From: Deltaproteobacteria bacterium
Lineage (GTDB): Bacteria > Desulfobacterota > DSM-4660 > Desulfatiglandales > Desulfatiglandaceae
Assembly: GCA_021159825.1 (NCBI GenBank)
Contig: JAGHDR010000164.1
Location: forward strand, 1-11,550
DNA: 11,550 nucleotides
Direction of reading: 5' to 3'
The translations under genes were made by a program, and so were the position numbers. The notes beneath the pieces are model-generated. The model saw nothing but the letters and a program-made list of their open reading frames with translations. It was not told the DNA's origin and searched no databases. How positions within the stretch are numbered: position 1 is the stretch's first letter; every line of letters starts with the position of its first letter. This document shows positions 8,610 through 11,550 of the stretch, piece after piece.

Positions 8610-9034
8610 TGAACACTCCTTCCCAGTATCTTTTCAGCCAGTTCATTTGAAAAACCGGAAATCTCACTCTCCAGGGTCTCCCTGACAGCTGTTATTTTAG
8701 TCTCAATCTCCTGTTTTGCAGCCGTTAACTTTCGCTCTACGGCAGCGCCGGCTTCTTGAAGAACCTCTTTTTCTTCTTCCTGTCCCAGGACTTTCAGAGA
8801 TTCTTTTTCTTGGTAGCCTTCCTTCCTGGCTGAAACCATACCGCTTTCGATCGCTTCCTCATTATCCTTCACGCGGCCCTGATAATCGTCAATCATTTTC
8901 TGACGCGAAGCCATCTCTTCATCTCTTTTTGCCAGTATTCCACGTATCGGCTTATAGAGGATGATATTCATCACCACAAGAAGAACAAGAAAATTGGCTA
9001 TTTGAAGAATCACTGTACCGTCTATATTCAGCAT
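8606..9034 (-). CDS. F1F0 ATP synthase subunit b' (second b-type subunit)
   Basis: This 142-residue protein is a second, shorter b-type stalk subunit. It has one N-terminal membrane helix (about 7-26), then the YKPIRGILAKRDEE stretch (27-40) typical of b and b' proteins, and a long charged coiled coil to the end. It lacks the signal-like extension seen in the following atpF. With that gene it would form a b/b' heterodimer, as in cyanobacteria, chloroplasts and many Desulfobacterota. The ATG at 9034 follows AAAGGATG. It is the first gene of the operon, about 80 bases downstream of the predicted transcription start, and its stop overlaps atpF by four bases. Symbols in use for it vary (atpX, atpG', atpF'). 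Confidence 0.93.
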   Translation of the reverse strand: MLNIDGTVILQIANFLVLLVVMNIILYKPIRGILAKRDEEMASRQKMIDDYQGRVKDNEEAIESGMVSARKEGYQEKESLKVLGQEEEKEVLQEAGAAVERKLTAAKQEIETKITAVRETLESEISGFSNELAEKILGRSVQ

Positions 9035-9119
9035 ATCAGAGGCATCCTTTCATCTCGATTTTCCAAGGGTTTCACGTTTACAATTTACGCCGGACGGGGC
9101 AATTTCACAAAAGTAAGGC

Positions 9120-9148
9120 TTTCTACAAAAAAAAAAGGCGCTTGTCAA
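9120..9148 (-). promoter_or_regulatory. Putative promoter of the ATP synthase operon
   Basis: The minus strand reads a consensus TTGACA (9148-9143), a 17-base spacer that contains ten consecutive T (9136-9127), then TAGAAA (9125-9120, four of six consensus bases). An A/T-rich stretch lies upstream of the -35. Transcription would start near 9113, giving an approximately 80-base leader. The site lies in the 158-base gap between bactofilin and the b' gene. No terminator is visible after bactofilin, so read-through from upstream is also possible. Confidence 0.55.
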
Positions 9149-9192
9149 AAACTTTTTTCTGAAGCAAACACGGCTAATATGGAAACCGCAGT

Positions 9193-9528
9193 TTAACCGG
9201 TTTCAGTTTGACATTTTCCCTCAAAAACAGCCCCCGCGCCCATGATAATCTCCGGGGATTGGATATCCCCGAAAATCCTGGCAGGTGTCAAAATCTCAAT
9301 TCTCTGTTCCGCAACCGTATTGCCGTGAATTTCACCGCTGACAAAAACACACGACGCACGAATATCACCCCGGATCACAGCGGTTTCCCCGATAATCAGG
9401 GTCCCTTCAGTGAAAATTTCTCCTTGAAAACGACCGTCGATGCGAAGACCACCTGTAAACGTCAACGTCCCCTCAAAAGCCGCGTCTTTTCCAAAGAACG
9501 CAGTAATTCGAGGCGCTTTCCTCTTCAT
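9193..9528 (-). CDS. Bactofilin family polymer-forming cytoskeletal protein
   Basis: Bactofilins polymerise into filaments without nucleotide and act as membrane-associated scaffolds, often for cell-wall enzymes or polar structures. The 111-residue protein is a compact bactofilin: a short basic N-terminus (MKRKAPRIT), then a beta-helix region (about 15-105). Repeating turns are visible as FEGTLTFTGGLRIDGRFQGE (18-37), TLIIGETAVIRGDIRA (43-58), GEIHGN (65-70) and ARIFGDI (83-89), with the family-typical end IIMGAGAVFEGKC (94-106). The N-terminal tail is short and shows no membrane helix. The ATG at 9528 follows TGAGGA. It lies upstream of and co-directional with the atp operon, an arrangement I recall from other Desulfobacterota; no direct functional link to the ATP synthase is implied. 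Confidence 0.92.
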   Translation of the reverse strand: MKRKAPRITAFFGKDAAFEGTLTFTGGLRIDGRFQGEIFTEGTLIIGETAVIRGDIRASCVFVSGEIHGNTVAEQRIEILTPARIFGDIQSPEIIMGAGAVFEGKCQTETG

Positions 9529-9701
9529 TGGTCCTCACATCCTGTCGAAATGCGCGAGTTCTAACACACGCCTGACCATATTGCAAGAAAAATCACAAAC
9601 CAATCAATTCTTCCAAAAGAGACGCACTTTTTAGTAACCTATCCAGCCGCACATCATTTACAGATGTCAGGGTGAGAATTTCCGGGTCTCGTTGATATTG
9701 A

Positions 9702-9731
9702 TTGACAATAACATCCTTTGCTAGTTATATC
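9702..9731 (+). promoter_or_regulatory. Putative promoter for the SCP2-like gene, purM and tatA
   Basis: A consensus TTGACA at 9702-9707 is followed, after 17 or 18 bases, by TTATAT (9725-9730) or TATATC (9726-9731). The -10 is only a three- or four-of-six match. Transcription would start near 9737, about 32 bases before the ATG at 9769. That is downstream of the TTG at 9718, so it argues for the ATG as the start of the SCP2-like gene. Confidence 0.5.
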
Positions 9732-9768
9732 CGATGTGAAAATAGAAGACAGAAGAGGAAAATACAAA

Positions 9769-10095
9769 ATGGCACTAGCAAACATTAAAGACATCTTCAA
9801 TAAAATGTCCGAGGTATTTGATCCCGGTGCGGCCCAGGGTTTGAACGTGGTGTTTCAATTCGAAATAACCGGTGATGACGGGGGGAACTGGAACATTGTC
9901 GTCAAAGACGGAACCTGTGAAGTTTTTGAAGGGAGTCATGACGAACCCACGGTAACACTCACCATGTCAGCTGAAACATGGCTTAGCATGATCAATCAAG
10001 AGATCAACGGCATGCAGGCATTTATGGATGGACGGCTCAAAGCCGCCGGGGACATCATGCTTGCCCAAAGAGTCGAGCAGTTGTTTCCGCTTTAG
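9769..10095 (+). CDS. SCP2 sterol-binding domain protein
   Basis: This 108-residue protein is a stand-alone SCP2 domain, a small alpha/beta fold with a hydrophobic tunnel that binds lipids or acyl chains. Visible features are the opening helix with IFNKMSEVFDPGAAQGLN (about 9-26), the beta strands VVFQFEIT and NWNIVVKDG, the GSHDEPTVTLTMSAETWLSM stretch (56-75), and the C-terminal GRLKAAGDIMLAQRVEQLFP (88-107). That last part matches the family's closing G-x-[LI]-x-x-x-G-D-x-x-L-A-x-x pattern. There is no signal peptide. I chose the ATG at 9769, which follows AGAGGA. A TTG at 9718 would add 17 residues but lies upstream of the predicted transcription start. The bacterial ligand is unknown. 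It is 57 bases upstream of purM and probably co-transcribed with it. Confidence 0.9.
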   Translation: MALANIKDIFNKMSEVFDPGAAQGLNVVFQFEITGDDGGNWNIVVKDGTCEVFEGSHDEPTVTLTMSAETWLSMINQEINGMQAFMDGRLKAAGDIMLAQRVEQLFPL

Positions 10096-10139
10096 CAGCC
10101 CTTATATTCAGACTGGGGTTTGATAAAATTCTGAGTAAT

Positions 10140-10143
10140 GGAG
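10140..10143 (+). promoter_or_regulatory. Ribosome binding site that fixes the purM start
   Basis: GGAG at 10140-10143 lies nine bases before the ATG at 10153. The earlier in-frame ATG at 10138 overlaps this site and has no purine-rich sequence in front of it, so the second ATG is preferred. Confidence 0.65.
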
Positions 10144-10152
10144 TCAAGAACA

Positions 10153-11232
10153 ATGAACATCAAAAAGCCCGATGATCAAAAGGATTCTTACGCCCAGGCA
10201 GGGGTCGATATCGAAGCGGGAAATAGATTTGTGGAACTGATCAAACCGATTGTTTCCAAAACGCACACCCCCGGCGTCATCACTGATATCGGCGGATTTG
10301 CCGGCCTCTTTTCGCTCCATGTTCAACACGTCAAGAAACCTGTCTTGGTCAGCTCTACCGACGGGGTCGGCACAAAACTCAAAATTGCTTTCATGCTCAA
10401 TAAACACGATACGATCGGATTGGACCTCGTGGCCATGTGCGTCAACGATATTGTCGTACAAGGTGCTTCTCCGCTTTTTTTTCTCGACTACATATCCATG
10501 GGTGTTCTGGATGAGAACAAGGCCGTTGAAATCGTGAAAGGAATTGCAACCGGATGTATGGAGGCCAAATGCTCGCTCATCGGAGGGGAAACCGCTGAGA
10601 TGCCCGGTTTCTACGCAAAAGACGAATACGACCTGGCCGGATTTGTGGTCGGGATGGCCGATAACGAAGAATTGCTGGACGGAAGCGAAATTGCCGTAGG
10701 CCATCGACTGATCGGCATCGGAAGCAGCGGGCTCCACAGCAACGGCTACTCTCTGGTAAGGAAGATTTTCTTCGATGACCTGAAAATGTCCGTTTCCGAC
10801 CATGTGCCGGATTTTGGTCGAACCCTCGGGGAGGAATTGCTCGAACCCACCCGTATATACGCCAGAACCATCAATAACCTCCGGAAGAATTTTCATCTTT
10901 ACGGCATTAGTCACATCACCGGCGGCGGACTCATCGAAAACCCTCCCCGCATATTGCCGTCACGCTGCAAGGCCATCATTGATACAACCGCCTGGATACC
11001 CCACCCTGTATTTCAATACATCAAGAAAGCCGGCCATATATCGGACCACGACATGATGATGACGTTTAACAATGGTCTCGGAATGCTGATTGTTGTCAAT
11101 GAGGAAGAAACCGATGAGGTCCTCCTGAGGCTGAAAGCCATGGGAGAGACAGCATACAGTATCGGACACATAGAAGCACGGGAAGAAAATGAAGACCCCG
11201 TTCAATTTGAGGGGCTTGGGTCGGACATCTGA
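10153..11232 (+). CDS. purM: Phosphoribosylformylglycinamidine cyclo-ligase (AIR synthetase)
   Basis: PurM catalyses the ATP-dependent ring closure of formylglycinamidine ribonucleotide to aminoimidazole ribonucleotide, the fifth step of de novo purine synthesis, in the cytosol. The 359-residue protein is close to the usual 345-350. It contains SYAQAGVDIEAGN (12-24), the nucleotide-binding SSTDGVGTKLKIA (67-79), AMCVNDIVVQGASPLFFLDY (94-113), GGETAEMPGFY (144-154), GLHSNGYSLVRK (193-204) and HITGGGLIENPPRILP (254-269), all hallmarks of the family. The start at 10153 is chosen for its GGAG; an ATG five codons earlier is in frame. No other purine gene is in the window. It lies between the SCP2-like gene and tatA, the latter 40 bases downstream. 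Confidence 0.97.
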   Translation: MNIKKPDDQKDSYAQAGVDIEAGNRFVELIKPIVSKTHTPGVITDIGGFAGLFSLHVQHVKKPVLVSSTDGVGTKLKIAFMLNKHDTIGLDLVAMCVNDIVVQGASPLFFLDYISMGVLDENKAVEIVKGIATGCMEAKCSLIGGETAEMPGFYAKDEYDLAGFVVGMADNEELLDGSEIAVGHRLIGIGSSGLHSNGYSLVRKIFFDDLKMSVSDHVPDFGRTLGEELLEPTRIYARTINNLRKNFHLYGISHITGGGLIENPPRILPSRCKAIIDTTAWIPHPVFQYIKKAGHISDHDMMMTFNNGLGMLIVVNEEETDEVLLRLKAMGETAYSIGHIEAREENEDPVQFEGLGSDI

Positions 11233-11234
11233 CA

Positions 11235-11246
11235 TCTGACGTCAGA
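11235..11246. repeat. Twelve-base palindrome between purM and tatA
   Basis: TCTGACGTCAGA reads the same on both strands. It begins three bases after the purM stop and follows two copies of GACATCT (11224-11230 and 11231-11237). It lacks a T run, so it is unlikely to be a terminator. It might be an operator or chance; nothing else supports a role. Confidence 0.3.
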
Positions 11247-11272
11247 AACCATCAAACCCGGAGGAGTCAAAT

Positions 11273-11550
11273 ATGTTTGGGCTGGGACCTACGGAACTCA
11301 TCATTATTGCCATTATTGTCATCCTGATCTTTGGTGCCAAACGCTTTCCGGATATCGGGAAGGGTCTCGGCGGTGCCATCAGGGAATTCAAAAATGTCAA
11401 AAAAGAATTGAGACCGGAAAAAGCCTCCGACGACGCATCCGCGAAGGAAATTGAAACCCTGGAGACCGAAAAACCGCCAGCCATGGAAAGCAAGGTTGCG
11501 AGCAAGGTCATGGAACAGGTCCCGGGGGTCAAAAAAGCCATGGATTTGAA
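11273..11550 (+). CDS. tatA: Twin-arginine translocase subunit TatA/TatE (partial, cut by window end)
   Basis: TatA oligomerises to form the pathway by which folded proteins with twin-arginine signals cross the inner membrane. The visible 92 residues begin MFGLGPTELIIIAIIVILIF, a short N-terminal membrane helix (about 6-20) with E8. The FG hinge at 20-21 and the amphipathic helix AKRFPDIGKGLGGAIREFKN (22-41) follow. The FG pair and the AKRFPDIGKGLG sequence favour TatA/E over TatB, although the MFGLG start with E8 is also seen in TatB. The rest (42-92) is a charged, probably disordered tail that runs off the window. GGAGGAG lies seven bases before the ATG, a strong ribosome binding site. No TatC is visible within the window. 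Confidence 0.92.
   Translation, partial: MFGLGPTELIIIAIIVILIFGAKRFPDIGKGLGGAIREFKNVKKELRPEKASDDASAKEIETLETEKPPAMESKVASKVMEQVPGVKKAMDL

Noticed and set aside
9541..9640. A promoter for bactofilin on the minus strand (TTGATT followed by CAATAT)
   Set aside because: The -10 matches only three of six bases and the spacer is 18 bases or more, which is too weak to list.
10144..10914. A 256-codon open frame on the minus strand across purM
   Set aside because: It is the antisense shadow of purM, which carries all its family motifs on the plus strand. The antisense product has no recognisable domain.

Overview
The window looks like ordinary core chromosome from a Gram-negative anaerobe of the Desulfobacterota (the old Deltaproteobacteria), plausibly close to the sulfate reducers. 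This is inferred from four things: an ATP synthase operon with both b and b' subunits but without the a and c genes, a bactofilin gene directly upstream of it, RNase Y located downstream of zapA, and the protein sequences themselves. No species can be named from the sequence alone. I see no mobile element, tRNA, rRNA or CRISPR array.

Layout. Positions 1-260 hold no gene I can support. Minus strand, 261-3061: a ZapB-like coiled-coil gene, zapA, a 483-base gap, then rny (RNase Y). A sigma-70-like promoter at 3033-3061 could drive the ZapB-like/zapA pair; rny may have its own promoter. Minus strand, 3067-9034: the seven-gene ATP synthase operon in the order b', b, delta, alpha, gamma, beta, epsilon, closed by a strong intrinsic terminator at 3067-3101. 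A promoter candidate lies at 9120-9148, and a bactofilin gene (9193-9528) sits just upstream in the same direction. Plus strand, from 9702 to the right edge: a small SCP2-type lipid-binding protein, purM of purine synthesis, and the start of tatA (cut by the window end), closely spaced and probably one transcription unit with a promoter near 9702-9731.

How the parts work together. The operon encodes all five F1 subunits (alpha, beta, gamma, delta, epsilon) and the two peripheral-stalk subunits. The proton channel subunits a and c must be encoded elsewhere for the enzyme to work. ZapA and the ZapB-like protein would act at the division ring, RNase Y in membrane-linked mRNA decay, and bactofilin in cytoskeletal scaffolding. 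Several gene pairs overlap by 1 to 4 bases (b'/b ATGA, b/delta TTGA, delta/alpha TAATG), which suggests translational coupling.

I find no convincing undescribed system. The points most worth checking are the ten-base T run inside the spacer of the putative atp promoter, the long gap between zapA and rny (a place to look for a 6S-like RNA), the V-D-x-x-R-A motif in the epsilon subunit, and the signal-peptide-like N-terminus of subunit b.
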